Origin: Herpetosiphonaceae bacterium
GTDB lineage: Bacteria; Chloroflexota; Chloroflexia; Chloroflexales; Kallotenuaceae
Reading direction: 5' to 3'
Assembly (NCBI GenBank): GCA_036374795.1
Contig: DASUTC010000347.1
Coordinates: 1 to 64,000, forward strand
DNA length: 64,000 nt
The translations under genes were made by a program, and so were the position numbers. The notes beneath the pieces are model-generated. The model worked only from the letters and a program-made list of their open reading frames with translations. It was not told where the DNA came from and searched no databases. This document shows, piece after piece, positions 50,126 through 58,125 of this stretch. How positions within the stretch are numbered: the stretch's first letter is position 1; each line of letters begins with the position of its first letter.

Positions 50126-52213
50126 CGACTGGTCCCGAGCGGTTACGGCCTCGGTGTGAAGCCACACACGAAACCCTAGAGGCAGCGGCCGTAACCCGCT
50201 GCATCCGGTATCTCATGCCTGACCATGACGCGCCCGCTGAGGCGGCGTCCCCTGTGGTCGAGCGTGGTGCGTCGCTCTCGTCGGCAGCCAATGGTGCTGC
50301 GCCGCTGATCCCGCCTGGCCAGGAGCCTGAGACGACGAGCAGCGAGGCTACTTGGGCTCCGGGTGCTACGCCGGATTCCGTTGGTCCTCCACGGCTCCCC
50401 GTCGAAGGGTAGCACCTCCTCGACAAGGCTCGATCAATGGCGCATCCATGGGATGAAGCTGCCGACGACAGCGACGCATCTCTGCCGTCGTGCGCAGTGC
50501 CTCGGCATGCGCGTTGCCGACGCGTGGTCGTTGCCCATGAGCCGGGTGTCGGCGGAAGGAGCACCCTCATCCCACGCCAGCGGAGTCTTGCCGGCGCCGG
50601 CCTGCGAAAACCGACCGACCTGTGGCTCATGGGGCATACTGCATTGGCGGGGACGGCCGTGGCCTGCGGCGGTTGCGGTGTCACGCGCAAATCCGTGGGG
50701 TGACACCCACGCATCCGTCCCCTATCCCTGCCAATCTCATCGCGCTCCTCGCCGCCGGACAGCCTGCGCAGCATCTCGCGATGCCGGCCTGCCGACCGAC
50801 GGCAGGAACACGGGTCCAGTCTTGCCCGTTCGTGGCGATCGAGCAGCGCGACTGGCGACGCCTGGCCAGACCGGGCAGCGGCGATCCGCTGGGCCGGCCA
50901 ATTCCGGAGAACGCATCGGTGCGTGCTCAGTCTGACCACTCCTACGGTGCGGGCGCGGGCAGCGGCTGGTCATCGACACGAATTGGCGGTTCCTGTCGAT
51001 GGTGATGCCGACGACCTGCATCGCCAGCCACTGCTGGTTGAATCACCCGAGGCGATACCTGGCTTGGCGGGTGACAGCCGCCACCGCCGACCGCTGCCGT
51101 TGTCCAACGCAACGGGTGGTGCATCGCTGAGACCAGCGTGCTTCACACGTCAGGGATCGATCGTCGGTGCCACTGGTCGAGCGCGCATCGGCGCTCTGGA
51201 CGAGAACGGCCTGACAGGTGCGTCAATAGCCTGCCCGTTCCCGTCCAGAGGGTCGATATGGGGATGCCAGATTGCGCGGTCGCCGTGGAAAACGGTGCAA
51301 GATGGGCGAAGGCTCTGGACCGGTCTACGGAGCCCGCCGCGCAATCGAGCGGAGGCGACGGCCAATGGATCGCAGCCGTAACCGTTCCTGTGAACGGCGA
51401 CGACCTTGCCCACCGGCAGCATCGCGAGCATGTGTGTCGAGCGTCGAGCGGCGCTCTCGGCAGGGCGGCAGCCAGGCCCCGATCCAGCTCCGGTACCGTC
51501 CGGTTCCCACGCCGTCCGGCCCGGTGACTGCATCGGGGGTGGGAACCTGGCTCATTCCGCCCTCCCGAGAAGGTCGCTCTGTACTCGATGGAACTCCTGC
51601 ATGTGCATGGCGAGGAGCAGGACGCGATCGGCATCGCGTCGGTCAGCAGTTTCGGCCACCTTCCACCACAGGTCGCTGGACCGTACGAGGCGGTACGCAA
51701 CGAACACGAGCCTGTGCGAGGCCAGATTCTCTGATGCGACCATCGCCGCATTTCAGCCCGGTTTGTCTTCAAGGGATTTGCCCTTTGTCCCTCTACCTAC
51801 CGGTCCTGGAGCTGACTTCTAACCACGACTACCGCTCCCGGAGCGGCGGCGGCTCCTGCCATCCAACGTCCGTGGCGTCGGTGATCATCGCGGTCATGTC
51901 ACGCGAATGACAGTACCATCTGCCGAGTTCTCTTGCGTCCCCAGCATGTGATAATCACCGCCACCCCGGCCCGGTTTGTGTCCCGCTTCAGGAATAACCC
52001 CGCACGGTTCAGCGATCTGACGGCTCGGTCAGATCGCTCGCGGGAGCGGGCTGGTGATACAGCCGGAACTGCGCCGGACGCACGGCCCGGTCACCAGAAG
52101 AGATAGACATCGATCGGGTTGTTCAGGTGCGCTCTGCCTCGCTCGTAGCGGCAGCCCAGATCCCCTCTTGCCTCGGGGAACGGCTGACGGAGATCGCATC
52201 TCCGTCCTGACCC
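50126..52213 (-). ncRNA. Candidate giant structured non-coding RNA (about 2.1 kb)
   Basis: No frame on either strand gives a believable protein, although GC is high and long open frames occur by chance. The region has its own strong leftward promoter (52220-52248) and is packed with inverted repeats: 52186-52206 (9-bp stem, 3-nt loop), 52011-52038 (11 bp, 6-nt loop), 52051-52097 (7 bp, enclosing others), 51621-51640 (8 bp, 4-nt loop), 51502-51547 (9 bp), 51382-51397 (6 bp), 51194-51250 (9 bp plus 5 bp across a 2x2 loop), 50677-50707 (7 bp), 50522-50577 (6+5+4 bp nested) and 50139-50199 (12 bp, one bulge). The predicted 5' end starts 7 nt before the first hairpin; the 3' end runs into the tRNA-like gene. 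Scale and layout recall GOLLD, ROOL or OLE RNAs, but I see no sequence link to them. Confidence 0.6.
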
Positions 52214-52219
52214 TAGCTA

Positions 52220-52248
52220 AGTATAGCATGGTAGATTACAGTTGTCAA
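52220..52248 (-). promoter_or_regulatory. Conserved element promoter, copy C (drives the candidate giant RNA)
   Basis: On the minus strand: TTGACA (52243-52248), spacer ACTGTAATCTACCATGC (17 bp) and TATACT (52220-52225). Transcription would start near 52213. No start codon with a ribosome site follows, which supports an RNA product. Confidence 0.85.
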
Positions 52249-52472
52249 TAGATGATTTTGTTTAGACGGTGGTGTTGGCGTGCTCTGACGGGTGGAGCCC
52301 GTGCGACGATGGCAGGCCATGCGGTGTGAGCCGTCACCGCTGTTGACTTGGTTCGGCTGGCACCGGTCGCGTTGCGGAGATGCCCAAATGGCGCGGCCCG
52401 GGGTCTGGGCGATCCGGTCGCCCTGAGGAAGCGAACCGCCCAGCCAGCCATCTTCAGCACCCCGATGGATGA

Positions 52473-53837
52473 TCACGCCAGGTAGTCGCGCAGCCTGGCG
52501 CCGAACGCGGGATGGCGGAGCTTGCGCAGCGCCTCGGCTTCGATCTGGCGGATACGCTCGCGGGTGAGGCCCTCGACCAGCTCCCCGACTTCTTCCAGCG
52601 TGCGGTGTTGGCCATCGTCCAGGCCAAACCGCAGGCGAATCACGCGGCGTTCCCGCGCCGGAAGCCGATCCAGAATCTCGTCGAGGTCTGCCCGTAACTG
52701 GGCCTGCGCGACCTGATCAAAGGTTGCGGCATGGGTTTGGTCGGCGACCAGCTCACCGAGCCGGATCTCGTCGCCGTCCTTGCTGGCATAGACGGGTTTC
52801 TCCAGCGATTCCGGCTGCGCGGTCCGGGTCAGGTAGGTGGTGTACTTGTCGAGGGACCACCCGAGCGCGTCCGCCATGTCTTGATGGCTCGGCGTGCGAT
52901 TCAAGCTCGTGGCGAGCGCTGCCCGGGTCCGGTTGACGGCGGTCATCGTGTCGGTCATGTGTACGGGCAGGCGAATCGTGCGCCCCTGCTCGGCCAAGGC
53001 CCGGGTCACGGCCTGGCGAATCCACCACGAGGCATAGGTCGAGAACTTGAACCCCTTGGTATGATCGAACTTGCCGACGGCCCGCATCAGCCCGATATTG
53101 CCTTCTTGAATCAGATCCAGGAACGTGAGACCCTGACCACGGTATTTCTTGGCGATACTGACCACGAGGCGCAGATTGGCCTGGATCATGCGCGCGCGGG
53201 CGTCCGCTCCGGCCTGCACGAGCTGCCGGAGCAGCGCTGTGGTGTCCGCGTCCAGGTGTGCATCCGGATCGGCAAGCTGCTCCTGGGCCAATCGTCCGGT
53301 CTCCATCGCCTTGGCAAGCTCGACTTCTTCCTGCGCGGTGAGCAAGGCGGTCTGCCCAATCTCCCGCAGGTAGAGCCGGAGCGGATCGTCATCCACCTCG
53401 ACGCCAACATCAGTCTCGATCTCGTCCGCTTCCGGCTCCAGCACGTAGAACGCGGGTGGCTCGTCCGCGTCCTCCGACGGGATCGCGGCGCCTGCACCAG
53501 CGGGTGCCAGCGCGGGCGTGCTGGTTCGGTGGGGGGTATCGTAGGCTGCTCCGGCGGAACCGTCGGGCACGTCCCGCCCCGCGTGCGTTCCGCTCGCGCT
53601 CGGTGCGACGATCGGCGTCAGGTGACCACCCGTCAGGCGATGCGCCTTGATCCGATGCATCTTGATGGCGCGGCCGGCTGGCTTTTGAACGGAACAGCCT
53701 GGATAGCCACACGCAACCATGGCACCAGTACCCGATTGGTTGCGCGGCACCTCAGGGTTTGCCTCGCCGCGAGGTGTGTCCACCAGCGCTATCGTGGTTG
53801 AGATTCTTTGAGGGGGAATACGTGTAATGACAGCCAT
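52473..53837 (-). CDS. Primary-type sigma-70 factor with N-terminal C2H2-like finger
   Basis: 454 residues from ATG 53837, with GGGGAG upstream. The N-terminus carries [20 protein letters not shown] followed by IKAH, a possible C2-H2 zinc finger, then an acidic linker. Sigma regions follow: 1.2 ([20 protein letters not shown]), 2 ([53 protein letters not shown]), 3 ([15 protein letters not shown]) and 4 ([37 protein letters not shown]). It is a full housekeeping-type sigma on an accessory element, transcribed from a copy of the conserved promoter, so it probably serves those promoters. Confidence 0.9.
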   Translation of the reverse strand: MAVITRIPPQRISTTIALVDTPRGEANPEVPRNQSGTGAMVACGYPGCSVQKPAGRAIKMHRIKAHRLTGGHLTPIVAPSASGTHAGRDVPDGSAGAAYDTPHRTSTPALAPAGAGAAIPSEDADEPPAFYVLEPEADEIETDVGVEVDDDPLRLYLREIGQTALLTAQEEVELAKAMETGRLAQEQLADPDAHLDADTTALLRQLVQAGADARARMIQANLRLVVSIAKKYRGQGLTFLDLIQEGNIGLMRAVGKFDHTKGFKFSTYASWWIRQAVTRALAEQGRTIRLPVHMTDTMTAVNRTRAALATSLNRTPSHQDMADALGWSLDKYTTYLTRTAQPESLEKPVYASKDGDEIRLGELVADQTHAATFDQVAQAQLRADLDEILDRLPARERRVIRLRFGLDDGQHRTLEEVGELVEGLTRERIRQIEAEALRKLRHPAFGARLRDYLA

Positions 53838-54036
53838 ATCATCTCCCCGCGGCGAAGCCACGTATGCTCTGCCTCAAGCGCTATGCTGCCTGGGCGGTGA
53901 TCGGGTGCTGAAGTATCGGTGAAACGGCAACCGTGGCGGGGGATCACGAGTCCTCCGCCACGTCGGGCTCTTGCGTACCACCTTCGGTTTCGCTCGCGCC
54001 GGCATCGGCAGCGGATACCACGCGCATCCGTATCCA

Positions 54037-54065
54037 AGTATATCTATATACATTACTATTGTCAA
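54037..54065 (-). promoter_or_regulatory. Conserved element promoter, copy D (sigma factor)
   Basis: On the minus strand: TTGACA (54060-54065), spacer ATAGTAATGTATATAGA (17 bp) and TATACT (54037-54042). The leader to the sigma gene is about 195 nt. This is the most divergent intact spacer of the family. Confidence 0.8.
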
Positions 54066-54117
54066 GATACTAAAAGATATAGGTACAATTGTTGTTTAGT
54101 ATGTATTGAGTTCGTGT

Positions 54118-54123
54118 TATACT
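54118..54123 (+). promoter_or_regulatory. Promoter -10 box of a predicted leaderless operon
   Basis: TATACT at 54118-54123 is a good -10. It stands only 7 nt before ATG 54131, so transcription should start at or next to the start codon. The -35 is poor (TTGTTT at 54092-54097 with a 20-bp gap). It is divergent from promoter D. Confidence 0.5.
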
Positions 54124-54130
54124 CGTCGTC

Positions 54131-54334
54131 ATGATTCCAGGGGACCAATCGGTCCTTCGATCTCCACCATGCACCTGTTGGGTATGTTGCACCCGATCCG
54201 AAGACCGGGTGCGGGTTGAAACACGAGGGGTACGCACGACGGGTATTGGTTCGCCATCCTCAGGATGGCGCTCGGTCTATCAGGAGGCGGCGCTTCCACG
54301 CATTGAGGTGGATCTCTGCGCCGAACACACGTGA
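54131..54334 (+). CDS. Small cysteine-rich protein, first gene of the RHH operon
   Basis: 67 residues beginning MIPGDQSVLRSPPCTCWVCC, a cysteine cluster that could hold zinc, with Arg-rich and acidic parts after it and a final DLCAEH. The stop overlaps the next start (GTGA). No ribosome site fits upstream; the predicted leaderless transcript would explain this. Function unknown, possibly a partner of the DNA-binding proteins that follow. Confidence 0.6.
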   Translation: MIPGDQSVLRSPPCTCWVCCTRSEDRVRVETRGVRTTGIGSPSSGWRSVYQEAALPRIEVDLCAEHT

Positions 54335-54750
54335 AGCGTGATGAGGATCTGGTCAACATTAATCTTGCCAAATCGCTAAATGAGCGGATCAATCGCCTGG
54401 TGGCGAGTCTCAAGGAGCAGCAGTTGCTGACCGGCGGTCCACCGGCACCGACCCGCACGGAGTTGGTCGTCGATCTGCTCACCGCCGCCGTAGCGGAGGC
54501 CGAGGCGCAGCGCGCCCAGGGGCAGATCCCGCCCGCGGTCCAGCCGGTCGCCACGGAGCGGACGATGACGGTCCTGGTGCCGCGCGCGCTCCAGCAGCGC
54601 CTGCAGCGGGAGTGCCAGCAGCGGACCAATGAACTGCCCCGCGCGCAGCGGTATACCGTGCCGATGCTCCATCTGGTGAACTTTTTGCTGCTGCCCGCGA
54701 TCGAGCAGCGCGAAGCGGACCTGAACCACCCAGCAGGGAGACGTCCATGA
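54331..54750 (+). CDS. Tandem ribbon-helix-helix-like protein
   Basis: 139 residues from GTG 54331. Two RHH-like units appear: VNINLAKSLNERINRLVASL with TRTELVVDLLTAAVAEAE, and TMTVLVPRALQQRLQRECQQ with VPMLHLVNFLLLPAIEQRE. Each has a short strand with alternating polar residues and two helices. It overlaps both neighbours by 4 bp. It is a candidate regulator of element promoters. Confidence 0.65.
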   Translation: MKRDEDLVNINLAKSLNERINRLVASLKEQQLLTGGPPAPTRTELVVDLLTAAVAEAEAQRAQGQIPPAVQPVATERTMTVLVPRALQQRLQRECQQRTNELPRAQRYTVPMLHLVNFLLLPAIEQREADLNHPAGRRP

Positions 54751-55157
54751 CCAACCCAGCAACCGATTATGAAAGTCAGAATCCGCGGGTGACGATGCCC
54801 AAAGCAGTGTATGATCGGGCGCTCCTGGGGGCACTGCAGCTGTCCCGCACCGAGGACCAGCCGATCACGCGCCGGGATTTGGTTGAGACGGCGATCGCCA
54901 CGTATCTGGAGCAGGCCCAGCAGGCCCGCGCCGCCGGGCAGCCGCTGACGGCGGAACGGGTCGCGATTCGCTCCGGCTCGCCCGGCGTCCGCATCAGCGC
55001 GGCGCTGCGGGCGGAGCTTGCCGCCGAAGCGCGGCAACAATCTGTGGAGCAGGCCAGCGACATCGGCGTGGGCCATGTGGCCACCGCCGCCATCACGTCC
55101 TATCTGGATGCGCGGGGAATTCCGTTTCCCGCCAGCAATCCACCGTCGTCGCCGTAA
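54747..55157 (+). CDS. Second tandem ribbon-helix-helix-like protein
   Basis: 136 residues. It repeats the layout of the previous gene: RVTMPKAVYDRALLGALQLS with TRRDLVETAIATYLEQAQQ, then GVRISAALRAELAAEARQQS with GVGHVATAAITSYLDARG. The pair probably arose by duplication and may form a heteromer on DNA. ATGA overlap with the upstream gene. Confidence 0.65.
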   Translation: MTNPATDYESQNPRVTMPKAVYDRALLGALQLSRTEDQPITRRDLVETAIATYLEQAQQARAAGQPLTAERVAIRSGSPGVRISAALRAELAAEARQQSVEQASDIGVGHVATAAITSYLDARGIPFPASNPPSSP

Positions 55158-55169
55158 GTTGTGCGACCA

Positions 55170-55344
55170 GTGAAGCAGGAAGCAGCCGCGGTCCACCATC
55201 ATCCTGCTGGTCCTGCTCGGCGTGCTGGTCGTGGAGCGGGGTGTATGCGGCATCATCGTTGCGGAACAACGCGCACACTGGCTCGGCACCTGGGCTCGGT
55301 ACGTCCCGCTCGTTTCCCAGTCGATCACCATTGATGTCTGTTGA
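55170..55344 (+). pseudogene. Frameshifted fragment like the CHAT protein's membrane anchor
   Basis: GTG 55170 opens VKQEAAAV. After a one-base shift near 55192-55195 the frame reads TIILLVLLGVLVVERGVCGI, then IVAEQRAHWLGTWARYVPLV to a stop. This matches the N-terminal helices of the CHAT protein (LVLLSVLIAVQALLGNIVAN, QLQDWLGPWSKYALP) position by position. It is probably a broken small membrane gene. Its stop overlaps the -35 of promoter E. Confidence 0.55.
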
Positions 55345-55369
55345 CAACTGTAATATATGGTGATAAAAT
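55341..55369 (+). promoter_or_regulatory. Conserved element promoter, copy E
   Basis: TTGACA (55341-55346), spacer ACTGTAATATATGGTGA (17 bp) and TAAAAT (55364-55369). It drives the genes at 55444 and 55973. Confidence 0.85.
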
Positions 55370-55443
55370 TCGGATAACGTTACCGTACAGCATCGTGGAG
55401 GTGCATTTCAGCAACATCCGTTGGTTGAAATGTACATGCTTGC

Positions 55444-55899
55444 ATGACCCAATCTCTCCCCAGCACAGCCATCTCGCATCCGAACGGAGTCACGACCATC
55501 TATCGCGTAGCGGTCAAGGTCGGTGAGGACTTTTATACGCTCGAATCGGCGATCACCTTACCGCCGGACGCGACACCGGAACAGATCGACCAGGCCGTCG
55601 CAACCCGCGACGCGATCCACGCGGCCCAGGCGCCGGGCGTCAACGCCATTGTTGCGGCGCTCAAAGACGCCGCTGGCGAGCCAGCTTCACCGGAACAGCG
55701 CGGGTTCATCTACCGGCTGCTGCCCCAGGTGGGCTGGCAGGAAGCGGACCTCGTCGCCTATCTCGACGAGCACGGCCAGACGCCGGAAACCTTGACCAAG
55801 CGCCAGGCCAGCAAGCTGATCGACTACCTCAAGCGCATCAAGGACGGCTCCGTCGACAATCCGGTACAATTGGTCGATACCAACGGGATGCAGTTCTAA
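55444..55899 (+). CDS. Hypothetical protein with helical C-terminal domain
   Basis: 151 residues. The N-terminal half is beta-rich (TTIYRVAVKVGEDFYTLESA), followed by helices. The C-terminal part (SPEQRGFIYRLLPQVGWQEA, LTKRQASKLIDYLKRIKDG) resembles small helical domains found at the ends of phage and plasmid recombination or ssDNA-handling proteins. That is a weak resemblance. First gene after promoter E. Confidence 0.65.
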   Translation: MTQSLPSTAISHPNGVTTIYRVAVKVGEDFYTLESAITLPPDATPEQIDQAVATRDAIHAAQAPGVNAIVAALKDAAGEPASPEQRGFIYRLLPQVGWQEADLVAYLDEHGQTPETLTKRQASKLIDYLKRIKDGSVDNPVQLVDTNGMQF

Positions 55900-55972
55900 C
55901 GCATCCCGTTGCCCTGTGATCCGGCGTTCACCGATTCAATTGGCTCACCACGCTCCGTAAGGAACAGCCGCC

Positions 55973-56938
55973 ATGTCACCACGATCTCGTCCTCCAGGAC
56001 TGCCCGGCCGCGCCCAGATCGTTCCCCAGCCCCCCGCCGCATATCCGCTGCAGTACAGCAACGGCAACACGCTGATCAAACGACCGGGCGATGCCCGCTT
56101 TACGAAAGGCCCGGTGGGCTTTCACTGCGAAGCCGGCGGGCGGAATCCGGCCTTCGATCGCTTTGCGCGCAAATATGCCCTCCCGACGCTGGAGGTGAAG
56201 CATGAGCGGCAGGGTGGGTCTGAGATCAAGCCGCATTGGGATCTTGGCGAGACGATCAGCTTCATCCCGTTGACGCGGGGACCGGTTGCGCCGACGGTAT
56301 CGGCGAGCAAAGCGACACCGCACCTCCTCGCGCAGACGGCGGAGGCCGGGATCGGCCTCGTGTGGCCAGATAGCCCTCGCACGCAGCCAGGACACCCCCG
56401 CTCCATCAAGCCGGCGAAGAGCAAATTGGCCGTGCGGGGCTATCTGGTCCTCCGCGTCCAGGACGAGTTGCGCGTCTTTCCCCAGGTCGTCCAGCTCACG
56501 ACGACGGGGCGGATGACCGACAAACTGATGGCGGCGCTGCGCCTGCATGCGCTGGTCGCGGAAGCGGCCGATCTGCACTGGAACCGGCCACCAGACGACC
56601 CGGTCGGCTGCTATGAGCTGCGGTTGCCGCTGCGGGTGGGGCCTGAGGAGGAGTGGCAGGGCGGGCAGGGCGGTCAATCCACCGTCTGTCCGTTCGTCGC
56701 CGACCATCCGCAGGTGGACCTCCTGCTGGCGGCCGGGAAGCTGCTGCACGAGGACGAGATCTCGAAACGGCAGGCCCTGCTCAAACAAGCCGTGACTCCC
56801 GCGTACCTCGCGACCGTGAAGTTGAATGATCAGATCCTGGATCTCGTCGTTCGGGATTGGCCGCAGGTGCTGCTGTGGGCGCGCCAGTTCTGTTTCGGAT
56901 CGATTGAACCGTCCACCCAGGATTTCCACGACGAGTAA
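55973..56938 (+). CDS. Hypothetical protein, second gene after promoter E
   Basis: 321 residues: YPLQYSNGNTLIKRPGDARF, a central beta-rich region (LAVRGYLVLRVQDELRVFPQ, YELRLPLRVGPEEEWQ) and a helical C-terminus (HPQVDLLLAAGKLLHEDEIS, LNDQILDLVVRDWPQVLLW). No known motif. It is followed by a terminator, so the 55.4-56.9 kb pair is one transcript. Confidence 0.65.
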   Translation: MSPRSRPPGLPGRAQIVPQPPAAYPLQYSNGNTLIKRPGDARFTKGPVGFHCEAGGRNPAFDRFARKYALPTLEVKHERQGGSEIKPHWDLGETISFIPLTRGPVAPTVSASKATPHLLAQTAEAGIGLVWPDSPRTQPGHPRSIKPAKSKLAVRGYLVLRVQDELRVFPQVVQLTTTGRMTDKLMAALRLHALVAEAADLHWNRPPDDPVGCYELRLPLRVGPEEEWQGGQGGQSTVCPFVADHPQVDLLLAAGKLLHEDEISKRQALLKQAVTPAYLATVKLNDQILDLVVRDWPQVLLWARQFCFGSIEPSTQDFHDE

Positions 56939-57037
56939 ACGTCGAATCAACGCGGCTGCCAGCGCTCCCTGCGCGAACGGTATCCGTCCGGTGGCAGCCG
57001 CTGAACCCCGTGTTTTCATGCACTGACACGCGCGCTT

Positions 57038-57066
57038 AAACCAGCATGAGCTGCTGGTTTGTTTTT
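57038..57066 (+). terminator. Rho-independent terminator
   Basis: AAACCAGCA (57038-57046), loop TGAGC and TGCTGGTTT (57052-57060), then GTTTTT. It ends the transcript from promoter E, 26 bp before the -35 of promoter F. Confidence 0.85.
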
Positions 57067-57091
57067 CGTGTGGTGATAACTATATCATAGC

Positions 57092-57120
57092 TTGACAATT
57101 GTAATCTATAGTGATATAGT
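57092..57120 (+). promoter_or_regulatory. Conserved element promoter, copy F
   Basis: TTGACA (57092-57097), spacer ATTGTAATCTATAGTGA (17 bp) and TATAGT (57115-57120), about 80 bp before the first gene of the right-hand operon. Confidence 0.88.
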
Positions 57121-57198
57121 TATGTCGAACACTGGTGTTCGTTCGTCCAGCTGTTCCGTACTCGTGGTTTTCTTGAGCTGTCGCTGTAAGGATCGTCC

Positions 57199-58125
57199 AT
57201 GTCTCAGCTGCGCACGCCGTTATTTCGGGAGCTTCGGATTCCTGCTGCGATCGAGCAGGCGCTGCGCCAAGGCGCCTCTATCGCGATCAATCACAGCGGC
57301 GGCAAAGACTCCCAGGCAATGGAAGCGGTGCTCTGCGCCTGGCTCGCGTCGCAGGGACTGCTCCATCGCGCGTTTAGCATCCACTGCGATCTGGGCCGTG
57401 CTGAGTGGGTCTACTCGCTCCCGCAGTGCCGCCGCACCAGTGCCGCGCAGGGTATCCCGCTGGTCGAAGTTCGCCCACCCAACGGCGATCTGCTCGATTA
57501 TCTGGAGCGGAAAGCCGCGGCGGTGGCTGGCACCGGTACCCCGTTCTGGCCAAGCAAGCGGCACCGGTGGTGTACAAGCTTGAAGCGGGCAGCCTGCGAC
57601 AAGCATTTCCGGCGCTACCCGCTCATCATTTCTGCCGAAGGGATGCGCGCGGAAGAGAGTCGGGACCGCGCGAACAAACAGCCACTCGCGCTGCGCACGC
57701 AGATTACGGCCAAAGCGCTCCAATCCGGGTCGATCGACGAGGCGCTCGCCCAGCGCAGCGGGACGCAGCGGGTGGCATTAACGTGGCTGCCGATCCACGA
57801 CTGGACGGAAGCAGATGTCTGGCACGCCTGCGGAACAAGCCTGGATGAACTGTCCCACCGCCGCGAACTGTGGCGTGCTGGCGATCATCACCGGGCCGTT
57901 GATGGCTGGCCAGCGCATCGGGTCTATGTCATGGGCAACCACCGTGCGAGCTGCGCAATCTGCCTGCTCGCCGACCAGAATGACCTGCGCAATGGCGTCC
58001 GGTATCATCCTGAACTCGCCAGCGCCTATCTGCAGCTTGAGGCAACCACCGGCTGTACCTTTCGGCATGGTCGCTCGCTCGCGAGCCTGAGCGCCAGCGT
58101 TCCTGTCGCAGGGGGACATTCATGA
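57199..58125 (+). CDS. PAPS reductase/DndC-like PP-loop protein
   Basis: 308 residues. The N-terminal PP-loop motif INHSGGKDSQAME is followed by FSIHCDLGRAEW, and WCTSLKRAACDK matches the CysH-family segment that follows the nucleotide site. The C-terminal half has HDWTEADVWHACG and HRASCAICLLADQNDLRNG with a Cys pair. It belongs to the phosphoadenosine-phosphosulfate reductase superfamily (CysH, DndC, or ATP-pyrophosphatase-type modifiers). In an element operon, a role in nucleic-acid modification is more likely than sulfate assimilation; this is inference. No dndB, dndD or dndE is seen. Confidence 0.8.
   Translation: MSQLRTPLFRELRIPAAIEQALRQGASIAINHSGGKDSQAMEAVLCAWLASQGLLHRAFSIHCDLGRAEWVYSLPQCRRTSAAQGIPLVEVRPPNGDLLDYLERKAAAVAGTGTPFWPSKRHRWCTSLKRAACDKHFRRYPLIISAEGMRAEESRDRANKQPLALRTQITAKALQSGSIDEALAQRSGTQRVALTWLPIHDWTEADVWHACGTSLDELSHRRELWRAGDHHRAVDGWPAHRVYVMGNHRASCAICLLADQNDLRNGVRYHPELASAYLQLEATTGCTFRHGRSLASLSASVPVAGGHS

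Noticed and set aside
50366-50416. Second tRNA considered (GGTGCTA ... TAGCACC acceptor-like stem)
   Set aside because: D- and T-arm signatures are absent and the length is too short; treated as one stem of the structured region.
49953-50939. 328-residue minus-strand frame over the tRNA and hairpin region
   Set aside because: It reads through a tRNA cloverleaf, is Arg/Ser/Gly low-complexity and lacks a ribosome site.
51143-51772. Several open frames on both strands inside the proposed giant RNA
   Set aside because: All are compositionally random and conflict with dense inverted repeats; high GC alone produces such frames.
54129-55331. 400-residue minus-strand frame
   Set aside because: Shadow of three overlapping plus-strand genes with RHH patterns.
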